Source: Chitinophaga varians
GTDB taxonomy: Bacteria > Bacteroidota > Bacteroidia > Chitinophagales > Chitinophagaceae
Assembly: GCF_014529945.1 (NCBI RefSeq)
Contig: NZ_JACVFB010000006.1
Span: 310,001-374,000, forward strand
Direction: 5' to 3'
Length of the DNA: 64,000 nucleotides
Numbering within the stretch: position 1 is the stretch's first letter; every line of letters begins with the position of its first letter. Shown in pieces: positions 8,263 to 16,944 of the stretch. The translations under genes and the position numbers were made by a program. Below the pieces are notes generated by a model. It was given only the letters and a program-made list of their open reading frames with translations. It made no database searches and was not told the origin of the DNA.

Positions 8263-8640
8263 ATGAAGTCAATGCTTAAAATTGTTGGCCTACTGCTGTT
8301 AACCGTTTTTTTGTTTGCCTCCTGTAGCAAAAATACTGACCCTGCAGATGTTGATATTTTTGCCGGAACATTTAGAGGAAAGATCACTTACAGAGATGGA
8401 GAAAGGAATATCACACAGGACAATGGAAGTGTGTTTGTAACAAAGGTGGGTACACGTTATGATTTCAGATTCTCTGATGCCATTCCTGATCTTACCGGTG
8501 TTGAATTTGAGAGAAAAGATGATAATACGATGGTGAATATAGGGTCGTCCGGAACGGGTGTGATTACCATCAATAAAGATAAACTGGTGATTGGATTTAC
8601 AAGAAATAACCAGGTATGGGGAGCAGATTGTACGAGATAG
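8263..8640 (+). CDS. Small lipoprotein of unknown function
   Basis: A 125-residue protein with an N-terminal signal peptide ending in the lipobox FASC (Cys about residue 21), so it is predicted to be lipidated and exported. The mature part is short, polar and beta-rich (TFRGKITYRDGERN, TGVITINKDKLVIGF), which resembles small lipocalin-like or immunoglobulin-like Bacteroidota lipoproteins. No family is assigned. The gap of 244 nt upstream has no other gene; a terminator follows 28 nt after the stop. The gene is convergent with the minus-strand lipoprotein at 8722-9162. Confidence 0.65.
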   Translation: MKSMLKIVGLLLLTVFLFASCSKNTDPADVDIFAGTFRGKITYRDGERNITQDNGSVFVTKVGTRYDFRFSDAIPDLTGVEFERKDDNTMVNIGSSGTGVITINKDKLVIGFTRNNQVWGADCTR

Positions 8641-8667
8641 GTTTCCGCGTAATAGTCAACAAACAGA

Positions 8668-8703
8668 AGCAGCCGGGCAATAGATCATGCCGGCTGCTTT
8701 TTG
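8668..8703 (+). terminator. Intrinsic terminator between convergent lipoprotein genes
   Basis: A 9-bp stem (AGCAGCCGG at 8668-8676 with CCGGCTGCT at 8690-8698) and a 13-nt loop are followed by five T residues. It ends the plus-strand gene and may also serve the minus-strand gene. Confidence 0.8.
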
Positions 8704-8721
8704 TTGGCACTGTGACCGAAT

Positions 8722-9162
8722 TTATTTGATATTGTTATTGATGTGTACCTGCGCATAATGATCATCTCTCGGTTCACTTGGATGATAATCTTTTGCGTTG
8801 ATCGTAACGGTGTCGTATTTGGTGGTGATGGTCAGTGAAAAGTCGTCCGATTTGAGATGGATGGCAGAAAAAACAATTGTTCCAGCTCCTTTTTCAATGA
8901 ATGTTTTTCTGGTAAGCATGCCCGTCCTGACCTCGGTGTCCCAGTCTGTTTTTTTGCCATTTTCGTCCAGTAGCCCGTCTTTTCCTACACTACCGCCCAC
9001 CATCAGGAATGGCTCTTTCGTGCCTGCGCGAAGCTCATATTTTACCTCTAATAATTCCGGTTTGGGAGGTGGGGCAACGGGTGGTTCAATGGGGGCTACT
9101 TTGTCATTTTTTTTACAAGCCACTGCGAGGGCCAGTGCTGACAGTAATAGATACTTTTTCAT
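8722..9162 (-). CDS. Small proline-rich lipoprotein of unknown function
   Basis: The likely start is the ATG at 9162 and not an in-frame ATG 51 nt upstream, because it opens directly with a signal peptide (MKKYLLLSALALAVACKK) that carries a lipobox with Cys at about residue 16; an AAGG sits 6 nt before it. The mature protein (about 130 residues) has a proline-rich linker (IEPPVAPPPKPELL) and then a domain of about 100 residues with predicted beta strands. The C-terminus is rich in Asp and His (YHPSEPRDDHY). I recognise no family. Cell envelope location is predicted. Confidence 0.6.
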   Translation of the reverse strand: MKKYLLLSALALAVACKKNDKVAPIEPPVAPPPKPELLEVKYELRAGTKEPFLMVGGSVGKDGLLDENGKKTDWDTEVRTGMLTRKTFIEKGAGTIVFSAIHLKSDDFSLTITTKYDTVTINAKDYHPSEPRDDHYAQVHINNNIK

Positions 9163-9303
9163 GGTTACCTTGGATTGTGGTGATAGGTTTGGTTGTGATA
9201 CTTCTTCACTCACCGAAATTATGCCAGAACAGTGCTATGTTTCCATGTGTGCCCATAAATCCGGAGCTGGATAAGATGCCATCGAATGTTTCGTTAAACA
9301 TGA

Positions 9304-9335
9304 AGGCTTCAGGCAATATTGCCTGAAGCCTTTTT
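9304..9335. terminator. Perfect 28-nt palindrome with T-tail
   Basis: Positions 9304-9331 are a perfect inverted repeat (arms AGGCTTCAGGCAA and complement) followed on the plus strand by TTTT. It lies 12 nt downstream of the minus-strand DUF1349 gene. The T-run favours plus-strand termination, yet the neighbours on both sides are minus-strand genes; on the minus strand the tail is weak. Confidence 0.6.
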
Positions 9336-9342
9336 GCACTCG

Positions 9343-9996
9343 TTATTTTTCGGCATTTTGCTGCAGCCAGTTTAGTCTTCGTTGATCGGGGAGGTGTGTA
9401 ACGCTGAAGTTTTCAAACTTCGCCTGAAATCCTTTTCCATCGGGTGATGCAGCCATGAGGCCAATCATCACGGGATGATTGTCTTTTAAAGGAGCGTTGC
9501 GGGTCATTACGTAATGCTTGTCATCGTAGGAGTAATAGATCTCCACGGCGTCCAGTCTCCTGACGGCCTTGATCCAGATGAAAGGCGGTGTTTTGTCCAG
9601 TGGCAGTACGCTCCAGTCGCTGGTTTGGTTGGTGACCACCGTGCTTACATTAAACTTGCCGTCGTAGAACTCTACGCCGGTTTTGATGTAGTGTTCCTGG
9701 TCAATCCTGATCATCATTCCCATCTGATCAAACCGTGCCTGGTAGTCGCCGGTCAACTTTACTTTCGCTTCAAATTCACCACCGTAGGTTGCGTAATAGA
9801 AAGGCGCGTCATCTACTGTAAAACCATAATGTGATATACGCCAGTAATCCGTCTGGGGGGTAACAAACATAGACAGGGCGTTTTGTTTTACTTCCCATTT
9901 GGCCGGCTCATTGAACCACTGCATTTTCTCCAGCGACTGCGCTGAAAGCGTGTGCAACACAGACATCATCCACACACTCAGAATAAGTTTCTTCAT
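9343..9996 (-). CDS. DUF1349 (concanavalin A-like fold) exported protein
   Basis: This 217-residue protein has an N-terminal signal peptide (about residues 1-19, ending SAQ). The rest matches the DUF1349 beta-sandwich family, with the run FDQMGMMIRIDQEHYIKTGV, the strand VEIYYSYDDKHY and the C-terminal GLMAASPDGKGFQAKFENF. Proteins of this family are thought to bind or act on carbohydrates, but no reaction is established. It is divergent from the LuxR-type regulator gene across 124 nt that hold three copies of a TAACCAT motif, so the regulator may control it. Confidence 0.8.
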   Translation of the reverse strand: MKKLILSVWMMSVLHTLSAQSLEKMQWFNEPAKWEVKQNALSMFVTPQTDYWRISHYGFTVDDAPFYYATYGGEFEAKVKLTGDYQARFDQMGMMIRIDQEHYIKTGVEFYDGKFNVSTVVTNQTSDWSVLPLDKTPPFIWIKAVRRLDAVEIYYSYDDKHYVMTRNAPLKDNHPVMIGLMAASPDGKGFQAKFENFSVTHLPDQRRLNWLQQNAEK

Positions 9997-10036
9997 ACGG
10001 TATTTAAAATTTGAATCGGTTTCCGTTGGTGATTAT

Positions 10037-10109
10037 TAACCATGTAAAATATATACCTTCGCAAAGGTAAATCCCTGTAAATGAATGGGCAATGGTTAAA
10101 AATAACCAT
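10037..10109. promoter_or_regulatory. Candidate operator: three TAACCAT/ATGGTTA sites
   Basis: TAACCAT occurs at 10037-10043, and an inverted pair ATGGTTA (10092-10098) and TAACCAT (10103-10109) is separated by AAAA. The palindrome is 12 nt before the LuxR-type gene start, placing it where autoregulation would act. Confidence 0.4.
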
Positions 10110-10120
10110 ATTTACTTATC

Positions 10121-10885
10121 ATGAACATACTGGATACGCTCAATGACTATTTGCTGCTGCAGACATTTGATGACAGCGATGCATCCGTGAAACTTTCCCG
10201 GTCACAAATGATAGCGCAGGTGTATGCGCAGATGGAAAATTCCGTCAGCGTGTTAAGTGATCTGAAAAGCAATAAAAGTTACATCTATACCGGTGGAGTA
10301 GCTGCAACGCTGGGCATCGAACAATCGGCGGGCATGAAAGAAATCGGGTCTATCTGGGAGGAAGACATTCTCCGGAAAATACAGGAAGAAGACCTGATAG
10401 AGAAATACGCGCTGGAGCTGCGCTTTTTTCATCTGCTGAAAAGCCTCCCTGTAGCGGAAAGATCGGATTATCAGCTGGTGAGCAATATTCGCATGCGCGA
10501 TAAACGAAACACCTATGTAGCGGTAAAACACCGTATGTTTTATATTCAGAGTACGGAAGATGGCAGCATCTGGCTGGCGCTATGTCTGTATAATCTTTCA
10601 TTTGAAGCCGGTGCAGCAGCGGCGTATCAGGGATCGATCGTCAATACTAAAACGGGAGAAACGATTGGTGACGACGAGTATCAGGTGGATGACATCCTGA
10701 CCAGCCGGGAGAAAGATGTGTTGCTGCTGATCAAGAAAGGGAAAAAGAGCAGGGATATTGCGGCGCTGCTTTCCATCAGCGTTAACACGGTGCACCGCCA
10801 CCGGCAGAATATCCTGGAGAAACTGCATGTGGCTAATTCTATGGAAGCCTGCAGGATGGCGGAGTCACTAAAGTTGATCAGTTAA
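10121..10885 (+). CDS. LuxR-type transcription regulator with PAS-like sensor region
   Basis: The last 62 residues (about 193-254) form a GerE/LuxR helix-turn-helix: LTSREKDVLLLIKKGKKSRD followed by IAALLSISVNTVHRHRQNIL, the usual order of scaffold and recognition helices. The preceding 190 residues resemble Bacteroidota regulators in which a PAS-like fold precedes the HTH (aromatic and beta-rich RNTYVAVKHRMFYIQST), with no phosphoacceptor domain. It is expected to sense a ligand or metabolite in the cytoplasm. The gene is divergent from the DUF1349 gene and overlaps by 4 nt, tail to tail, with the minus-strand NAD(P)-binding protein gene. Confidence 0.8.
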   Translation: MNILDTLNDYLLLQTFDDSDASVKLSRSQMIAQVYAQMENSVSVLSDLKSNKSYIYTGGVAATLGIEQSAGMKEIGSIWEEDILRKIQEEDLIEKYALELRFFHLLKSLPVAERSDYQLVSNIRMRDKRNTYVAVKHRMFYIQSTEDGSIWLALCLYNLSFEAGAAAAYQGSIVNTKTGETIGDDEYQVDDILTSREKDVLLLIKKGKKSRDIAALLSISVNTVHRHRQNILEKLHVANSMEACRMAESLKLIS

Positions 10886-11544
10886 CTTTCCTTTGCGAGG
10901 GCAGCGATGTCTTTGACTTCTAGAATTTTTTTAGAATAGCCATGGATGGTAACATTGATCATGGCCTTTCCTACTTCTTCCAGCGTAAGGAAATAATTGG
11001 GGAAGATACTTCTGAGGAAGTATAAGAAACTCAGCATTTTGTAAAGTGTCTTCAGGTTCTTCGCTCCCGGGGTAGCTTTCATAAACGCCGGACGGAAATT
11101 GTAAGCCGCTTTAAACGGAAGTTTTGTGAGATCGTTTTCTGTTTTCCCTTTCACGCGTGCCCACATTACTTTTCCTTTTTCGGAGCTATCTGTGCCTGCA
11201 CCGGAAACGTAACAGAAGGTCATGCCCGGATTGACGGCTGCCAGGCTGCCGGCGAAGTTTAGTGTAAGCGTATAGGTGACAGCGTAGTACGCCGCCTCTT
11301 TCATGCCAACAGATGAAACGCCGAGACAGAAGTAACAGGCGTCATATCCTTTCAGCTGGTCCACGATAGGAGAGATGTCGCTGAAATTGTTGTGGAGGAC
11401 CTCCATTACCTTGGGATGCACAAACCCTGACGGTTTGCGGTTGATCAGCAGGATTTTTTCTACGTTGGGATTGGCGATACACTCCTGCATCACGCCTTCC
11501 CCCACCATGCCGGTGGCCCCGGTTATGATCACTTTCAGTTTCAT
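10882..11544 (-). CDS. Atypical SDR / NAD(P)H-binding protein
   Basis: This 220-residue protein starts with a Rossmann fold carrying ITGATGMVGEG (glycines 9, 12 and 15), typical of NAD(P)-binding epimerase-like proteins. Further marks are LLINRKPSG after the second strand and YFCLGVSSVGMKEAAYY. The usual Tyr-x-x-x-Lys catalytic pair is not obvious, so it belongs to the atypical, NmrA- or YjdH-like, group and may be a redox sensor or reductase of unknown substrate. It follows the MBL-fold hydrolase gene by 12 nt, and antiporter, hydrolase and this gene probably form one operon. Confidence 0.75.
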   Translation of the reverse strand: MKLKVIITGATGMVGEGVMQECIANPNVEKILLINRKPSGFVHPKVMEVLHNNFSDISPIVDQLKGYDACYFCLGVSSVGMKEAAYYAVTYTLTLNFAGSLAAVNPGMTFCYVSGAGTDSSEKGKVMWARVKGKTENDLTKLPFKAAYNFRPAFMKATPGAKNLKTLYKMLSFLYFLRSIFPNYFLTLEEVGKAMINVTIHGYSKKILEVKDIAALAKES

Positions 11545-11556
11545 GGACGACAGTTG

Positions 11557-12600
11557 TTATGGGTGTGATAATTTCTCCCACCATTTTTCCCAGACTTTGC
11601 CGGGCTGGCTGAGATCTACTTTTTCTCCGATTTGTGGTGTAATGGCTGGTATGTGGGCAGCTTCCGCAAGTAGGGTAGTCTGATGGAGCGGTTCATACCA
11701 CGGATGTTGCGCCAGTTTGAATTTGGAATTGTGTACCGGCATAAAGGCCGCTGCTTTCAGTTCCCCTGCTTCTTTGACCACTTCATTCGGGAGCGAATGG
11801 ATATAAGGCCATCGCTCGTTGTATTGTCCGCATTCCAGTATGGCGAGGTCGAAGGGGCCGAAGCGTTCTCCGATCTCTTTGAACTGGGGGCCGTAGCCGC
11901 TGTCGCCGCCGAGGAAAAGCTTCTTAGTGGGTGTTTGTAATACGTAGGAGGTCCACAGAGAGATGTTCCTGTTAAAGAGCCTGCCGGAGAAATGTCGTGC
12001 AGGCGTTAGCGTTACATGGAAGCCTTCGAATGGCGTGATGCTTTCGTACCAGTTCTTTTCTGTCAGTTTACTTTTATCCCAGCCCCAGTATTCAAAATGT
12101 TGCGCTACACCCAATCCGCAAATCACTTTTCCTACTTTCGGCTGCAGTTGTTGTATGGTCGAATAGTCCAGATGGTCCCAGTGATCATGGGAAATCAGCA
12201 ACAGGTCTATGTCCGGGAGGTCATCGACCTGGTAGTGATTGGAGCCGGGAAAGGCTTTTACTGATCCTCTTACCGGTGAGGCGTTGCCGCTGAAAACCGG
12301 ATCTACCAGCAGTTTTTTTCCATCTACCTGTATAAAATAGGAGCTATGTCCAAACCAGACCAGCACATTTTCTTCGGGGCGAAGGTGTTTTAGGTCTGTG
12401 GTGACAAATGGAATAGGTGATGTTGGCTCCGTGTCTGTATGTTTACCAAAGAAATGCCAGAGCACTTTAAACATATTTTGTCCTTCTACCAGCGCCGGTG
12501 TGGGGATCTGGTTTTGGAACTGTCCGTTTTTATAATTGGGAAGCGTGTTGAAATATGCTTTCCGCTGTATGTCCGGCGCCTGGCCGTATTTTTTCTTCAT
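11557..12600 (-). CDS. MBL-fold metal-dependent hydrolase (NAPE-PLD-like)
   Basis: This 347-residue protein has the metallo-beta-lactamase signature HDHWDHLD at residues 138-145, preceded by GHSSYFIQVDGKKLLVDPVF (84-103) and followed by FLGGDSGYGPQF and MPVHNSKF with the later metal-ligand His and Asp. This arrangement is that of the N-acyl-phosphatidylethanolamine phospholipase D-like group. No signal peptide is seen, so it is probably cytoplasmic; the substrate is unknown. Its ATG overlaps the stop codon of the antiporter gene by one base (TAATG), which implies translational coupling. Confidence 0.8.
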   Translation of the reverse strand: MKKKYGQAPDIQRKAYFNTLPNYKNGQFQNQIPTPALVEGQNMFKVLWHFFGKHTDTEPTSPIPFVTTDLKHLRPEENVLVWFGHSSYFIQVDGKKLLVDPVFSGNASPVRGSVKAFPGSNHYQVDDLPDIDLLLISHDHWDHLDYSTIQQLQPKVGKVICGLGVAQHFEYWGWDKSKLTEKNWYESITPFEGFHVTLTPARHFSGRLFNRNISLWTSYVLQTPTKKLFLGGDSGYGPQFKEIGERFGPFDLAILECGQYNERWPYIHSLPNEVVKEAGELKAAAFMPVHNSKFKLAQHPWYEPLHQTTLLAEAAHIPAITPQIGEKVDLSQPGKVWEKWWEKLSHP

Positions 12601-14177
12601 TAATCCAGTTTTAATTTTTCTTCTTCCAGATCGATGTGATGCAGGAATTTCCTGACGATCTCTTCATCTATCTGTTCTTCGGTCTTATTCTTATTTAGCA
12701 GAAAATTGCGTTGTTCTTCGAGTATTTTTTTATAGATCGATTTGACGTTCTCGGGGAGGGCTACTGTTTTATTGAATTGCAGCTGGTTTTGCCATTGGAG
12801 TGCCTGTTGTTGCAGATGGAGGTTCTGTTCCATGTCTGCCGGGTGATTCTGTTGCAGATAGGTGAGTGATGTACGGGCCAGCTCTTCTCTGATCATGGTT
12901 TCTGTTTCGTCTTCCGGCAGGTGGTCATGAAAATCCGGGAGCTTTACTTTTTTGATCAGCAAAGGAAGTGTTAAACCCTGCAGGACCAGCGTTACGAGAA
13001 TGACGATAAAGGTGATGTACAATATCAGGTTACGCTGGGGAAAGAGTACGCCGTTGTTGAAAGCTATGGGGATAGACAGCGCAGCTGCCAGGGACACCAC
13101 GCCCCGCATGCCGGTCCATCCGAGGAGGAGTGGCGCTTTGAAGCCGGGGTTTCTGTCGGCCACGGTAATGAAACGTCCGGCAACGACCGTGGTGATAGCT
13201 GCTCCATAACCTGCCAGCAGTCTGCCGACGATCAGGGTGGCGGTGATTAAAAGCCCGTAGCCGGTAGCCTGATAGAAGCTGATACCTTCCGCTTTGAGGC
13301 CTGCCGTTATCTCGGGCAGGTCCAGGCCGATGAGGATAAAGACCAGTCCGTTCAACAGGAAGACCAGGCTTTGCCAGACGGTCTCTGTTCTTAAACGCGA
13401 AGTGCCGCTTAAAAAGCGGTGTCTGTGATAGGAGAGGAAAAGGCCGCCACTTACCACGGCGAGCACGCCGGACGCATGGGCTGCTTCAGCGCCGATGTAC
13501 ATGGCATAAGGCGTGACGAGGGTGAGGATGACGTCCATGTTGACATCGGTGGGGAGTAATTTATGGGCTTTGATGAAAATGAATCCGATCAGCAGACCGA
13601 TGGCCACGCCGCCGACAACCATCCACACGAAGGTGAAGGCCGCCTTGTAGAGTATGAACTGGCCGGTGGCTACGGCCACCATGGCGAAGCGCATAATGAT
13701 CAGGGAAGAGGCGTCGTTGAGCAGGCTTTCTCCTTCCAGTATGGAAGCCATTCTTTTGGGTACTTTGACGAATTTCAGGATGGCGCTGGCGCTCACCGCA
13801 TCCGGCGGGGAGACGATGCCTCCCAACAGGAAACCCAGTGCCAGCGAGAATCCGGGGATGAACGCATTGGCCACCAATGCCACCGAGATGGCGGTGAGGA
13901 ATACCACTACAAAGGCGAAGCTGCCGATGATCCTCCGCCAGTGCCAGAGCTCTTTCCAGGAATTGGCCCAGGCGGCTTCATACAACAGCGGAGGAAGGAA
14001 AATAATAAAAATCAGTTCGGGATCTATTTTGAGGACCGGGATACCGGGGATGAAACTGACGGCTAGTCCTGCCAGTACGAGCAGTACAGGGTAAGCCACT
14101 TTGATCCGGTTGCCCAGCATGATTAATAACACTATCAAAACGATGATGGCCAAATAAAAGGGGAAATGTTCGAGCAT
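12600..14177 (-). CDS. CPA1-family Na+/H+ antiporter
   Basis: This 525-residue protein has about 11-12 membrane helices over the first 400 residues and a charged cytoplasmic tail of about 120 residues rich in Gln, Glu and Lys. Family marks are GGIVSPPDAVSASAILKFVK, the LEGESLLNDASSLIIMRFAM helix with the conserved Asn-Asp, and LGWTGMRGVVSLAAALSIP. It should exchange Na+ (or K+) for protons across the inner membrane for pH and salt homeostasis. It is the first gene of a likely operon with the MBL hydrolase (one-base overlap) and the NAD(P)-binding protein. Confidence 0.85.
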   Translation of the reverse strand: MLEHFPFYLAIIVLIVLLIMLGNRIKVAYPVLLVLAGLAVSFIPGIPVLKIDPELIFIIFLPPLLYEAAWANSWKELWHWRRIIGSFAFVVVFLTAISVALVANAFIPGFSLALGFLLGGIVSPPDAVSASAILKFVKVPKRMASILEGESLLNDASSLIIMRFAMVAVATGQFILYKAAFTFVWMVVGGVAIGLLIGFIFIKAHKLLPTDVNMDVILTLVTPYAMYIGAEAAHASGVLAVVSGGLFLSYHRHRFLSGTSRLRTETVWQSLVFLLNGLVFILIGLDLPEITAGLKAEGISFYQATGYGLLITATLIVGRLLAGYGAAITTVVAGRFITVADRNPGFKAPLLLGWTGMRGVVSLAAALSIPIAFNNGVLFPQRNLILYITFIVILVTLVLQGLTLPLLIKKVKLPDFHDHLPEDETETMIREELARTSLTYLQQNHPADMEQNLHLQQQALQWQNQLQFNKTVALPENVKSIYKKILEEQRNFLLNKNKTEEQIDEEIVRKFLHHIDLEEEKLKLD

Positions 14178-14278
14178 GCGGCGTGTATAGTTAAAGGTTG
14201 ATTAAAGCACTCTCCGGAATATGATTACATATATTAAATTTAGTGCTTTAAATCGTTTCTGATAGTGATTATTTAAAT

Positions 14279-14917
14279 TTAATAGAACGATGGTTTATCG
14301 CCGTATACACCTGGTTTGTTGACACCTACACTGGCCCTGACATCTTTCTCCGGATGTTTGATGATGTCCGTGATATAGGCTGCTACGGCTTTGCGGGCTA
14401 CTTCTGTACCGGTGAAGGGCTCTCCCTTCCGGGTGGTTTCGTAGTCCGTTTCATTTTTGTCGGTCAGCCAGGAAGGTCTTACGAGGGTATAGTCCAGCGA
14501 AGAGGCTTCAATAGCATCAGCAGCCTGCCTGTATCGTACGAGGTCTTCCCCGATCATCTTTTCATTCCATGCGCCGAACTTACCCGGAATTTCATGGTAG
14601 ATGCCCAGCGAGGTGATGAAGATGAGGCGTTTGACGCCATGGGCTTCCATCGCCTGTATGATAGCTTTGGCCAGCTTTTCCATCGGGCCGGCAAGATTGG
14701 CATATACGATATTCTGACCTTTGACGGCTTTGTCCAGGTCCTGATGCTTCAATACATCGCCTTCGATGACGGTGGCGGAAGCGGGTACATGCGGAATTTT
14801 CTTTTTGTTTCGGGCGAACAGCGTCAGCGCCACGTGGTCATCTTTTTCCAGTAGAGGGATGGCCTGTTGCGCGATAGCACCGCCCGCGCCTAATATCAGT
14901 ACTTTAGTTTTTGCCAT
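14279..14917 (-). CDS. NAD(P)H-binding SDR-like oxidoreductase
   Basis: This 212-residue Rossmann-fold protein has the dinucleotide site LILGAGGAIAQQ at residues 7-18, then LFARNKKKIPH and VIEGDVLKHQDLDKAV, as in NmrA- and YwnB-like NAD(P)H-binding proteins. The core VKRLIFITSLGIYHE and YTLVRPSWLTDK are typical. Substrate unknown; a quinone or flavin-type reductase or a sensor are both possible. It is 72 nt downstream of the alpha/beta hydrolase pair, with an inverted repeat in that gap. Confidence 0.75.
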   Translation of the reverse strand: MAKTKVLILGAGGAIAQQAIPLLEKDDHVALTLFARNKKKIPHVPASATVIEGDVLKHQDLDKAVKGQNIVYANLAGPMEKLAKAIIQAMEAHGVKRLIFITSLGIYHEIPGKFGAWNEKMIGEDLVRYRQAADAIEASSLDYTLVRPSWLTDKNETDYETTRKGEPFTGTEVARKAVAAYITDIIKHPEKDVRASVGVNKPGVYGDKPSFY

Positions 14918-14945
14918 GACGATTGATCTTTAGGTGATTAAACAG

Positions 14946-14978
14946 GTCATTAACCTGACACCTGGTCAGGTTAATGAC
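14946..14978. repeat. Inverted repeat between hydrolase and SDR genes
   Basis: GTCATTAACCTGAC (14946-14959) is followed after 5 nt by its exact reverse complement (14965-14978). There is no T-run on either strand, so it may be an operator, an attenuating or processing hairpin, or a weak terminator. Confidence 0.6.
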
Positions 14979-14989
14979 GAATAAGTGAA

Positions 14990-15913
14990 CTAAATATTTT
15001 CTTTGAGGAAAGGAATTGCTTTTGCAAGCGCCTGAGACACTGCTTCCGGTTTATCATAGAGGTCGTAGTGGGAGACCCCTTTCACCACCAGTAATTCCTT
15101 TTTTTCTGATTTGGCCCTGTGGTGGATTTCGTAACCATCTCTGTAGGCGCCGAACCCGCCCGGTTTATCGCCAATGATCACCAAAATCGGTTGTGTCAGC
15201 AATACTTCGGCCAGGTGGAAAGCATCCCATCCGAGACCGGTGCTTAAGCGGGAAAACAGTACGCTGGTAGCGCCATTAGGCTTTTGTCCCCTGGGTGTTT
15301 TGTAGTAGTCGGTTGCTTCCAGCACATCGATGTCCTGAATACCGGCTTTTCTACCTTCTTCCACAGATGCGGGCAGCAGGTTGTTGACCATTGGCGTGCC
15401 GCCACGGGCTTCAGCCGTACGTTGTCTGGCCAGGGCTTCCAGGCTTTCCACCGGCGACGCGCCTGCAAAACCGTCCCTTAGTAACCGGCCGAAGTTGACA
15501 CCGGTAACAGAGACCACAGCTTTGATACGTCTTTCGGTCATGGCGGCATTCAGTGAATATGCACCGCCGCCGCAAATACCGATAATGCCTATACGGTTTT
15601 CATCCACATAAGGAAGTGTGACGAGATAATCAACGGCGCAGCGGATATCTTCAACCCGTTCGTAGGGATCTTCGATAAATCGTGGTTCACCGCCGCTTTG
15701 TCCCTGAAAGGAGGCATCGATGACCAGCACCACAAACCCTTCTGCTGCGAGTGCTGTACCATATATGTTTCCGGAAGTTTGTTCCTTGCAGCTTCCGATT
15801 GGATGGACGCTGATGATGGCCGGATATTTTTTTGTTTCGTCGAAACCTTCGGGAACGAGCAGCAATGCTGCATTTTCCCATGCTCTGTTTTTGTATTTTA
15901 TTGTCTGTGACAT
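14990..15913 (-). CDS. Alpha/beta hydrolase with Cys nucleophile (dienelactone hydrolase-like), copy 2
   Basis: This 307-residue protein of the alpha/beta hydrolase fold has its nucleophile elbow as GICGGG with Cys114, in place of the usual Ser, as in dienelactone hydrolases. The oxyanion-side strand is AIISVHPIGSCKEQ and the general-base His lies in KGVSHYDLYD. No signal peptide. It is the second of two tandem paralogues with the same start (MSQT), the same DASFQGQS/DASYQGES block and the same C-terminal layout; the first copy ends 10 nt upstream. They should be cotranscribed. The substrate is unknown. Confidence 0.8.
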   Translation of the reverse strand: MSQTIKYKNRAWENAALLLVPEGFDETKKYPAIISVHPIGSCKEQTSGNIYGTALAAEGFVVLVIDASFQGQSGGEPRFIEDPYERVEDIRCAVDYLVTLPYVDENRIGIIGICGGGAYSLNAAMTERRIKAVVSVTGVNFGRLLRDGFAGASPVESLEALARQRTAEARGGTPMVNNLLPASVEEGRKAGIQDIDVLEATDYYKTPRGQKPNGATSVLFSRLSTGLGWDAFHLAEVLLTQPILVIIGDKPGGFGAYRDGYEIHHRAKSEKKELLVVKGVSHYDLYDKPEAVSQALAKAIPFLKENI

Positions 15914-15923
15914 ATACTATCTG

Positions 15924-16841
15924 TTAGAGATTTTTTTTAAAGAAAGGAGCCAATACGTTAACGGCTTCCGCTACATATTGAGGAACATCATACAGTGACA
16001 TATGATTGGCGCCCTCCACGATATGAAAGTTTTTGTCTTTGCTGGCCACGCGGTTGAAGAGGTCGTCGCTCATCCATTTGCTGCCGGCCACGCTGCCTGC
16101 TACGATCTGCAGGGGCTGATTAAAAAACGCTTCGGCCTTGTTGTAGGCGTCATAGGAGATGATCTGGGTGAGGCTTCTGGCAGTAGCGAAGCCGGGGGCG
16201 GTGGGATACTGGCATCTGTCGGTATGATAGTATTCCCAGGCTTCCCGCAGTTCTGCGTTAGGGGCATCTTCCTCTTTCAGCGGGGCCAACGGCATGGTAG
16301 CTACGGCAGCGCCGCTGGCGTCGTTTGTTCTGGCGTTGGAGCCTGCAACCAGGTAGGGCAGTGCATCAGCATCTTTGACATTGTTATCCCAGCCATTGCG
16401 GAACATGGAACCTATGTTGACGGCGCTTACGGTGCCTACTGCTTTGATGCGGTGGTCGTTGATCGCGGCATTGGCAGTATAGCCGGCTCCGGCGCAGATA
16501 CCCATGGCGCCGATTTTTTCCGGATCGATGTAAGGCAGTGTGGTAAGGTAATCGATCACAGCGCTGACATCTTCCGTTCTGATATAAGGGTTTTCCAGCT
16601 GACGTGGCTCTCCGGTACTCTCCCCCTGGTAGGAGGCATCGTAGGCGATGGTGACAAAACCCTGTTCCGCCAGTTTTTTAGCGTATAAACCGGCAGTCTG
16701 TTCTTTTACGCCCCCGCCGGGATGACTGACCACAATAGCGGGGTACTTTCTCTGCTGATCAAATCCTTCCGGAAAATTGATGATCGCAGACATCGTAATG
16801 TTGGTGTTGTTGCTATTAGGGAAATTTACTGTTTGTGACAT
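15924..16841 (-). CDS. Alpha/beta hydrolase with Cys nucleophile (dienelactone hydrolase-like), copy 1
   Basis: This 305-residue paralogue of the next gene has the nucleophile motif GICAGA with Cys116, the strand AIVVSHPGGGVKEQ and the His motif EGANHMSLYD. The two copies have diverged mostly in the cap region (about residues 140-215), which suggests different substrates. Upstream lies an intergenic region with a 21-bp direct repeat that also occurs in front of the AraC-family gene, so this operon is probably the target of that regulator. Cytoplasmic location is predicted from the lack of a signal peptide. Confidence 0.8.
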   Translation of the reverse strand: MSQTVNFPNSNNTNITMSAIINFPEGFDQQRKYPAIVVSHPGGGVKEQTAGLYAKKLAEQGFVTIAYDASYQGESTGEPRQLENPYIRTEDVSAVIDYLTTLPYIDPEKIGAMGICAGAGYTANAAINDHRIKAVGTVSAVNIGSMFRNGWDNNVKDADALPYLVAGSNARTNDASGAAVATMPLAPLKEEDAPNAELREAWEYYHTDRCQYPTAPGFATARSLTQIISYDAYNKAEAFFNQPLQIVAGSVAGSKWMSDDLFNRVASKDKNFHIVEGANHMSLYDVPQYVAEAVNVLAPFFKKNL

Positions 16842-16911
16842 AATGATAAGCTTTTAATTGTTGTTGATTTTGACAGTACAAAGTTAAAAGCAGTCATCCC
16901 CTGAAAATGTA

Positions 16912-16944
16912 GACGTATTACGTTAAAACGGAGACATTTTACTG
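16912..16944. promoter_or_regulatory. Candidate AraC-type operator (two half-sites 21 bp apart) before the hydrolase operon
   Basis: GACGTATTAC at 16912-16921 and GACATTTTAC at 16933-16942 are direct repeats spaced exactly 21 bp, two helical turns. GGAGACATTTTACTG (16930-16944) matches 14 of 15 bases of a site in front of the AraC-family gene itself. Confidence 0.5.

Noticed and set aside
8040..8387. 115-residue minus-strand open frame
   Set aside because: It overlaps the N-terminus of a convincing plus-strand lipoprotein gene and has no signal or motif.
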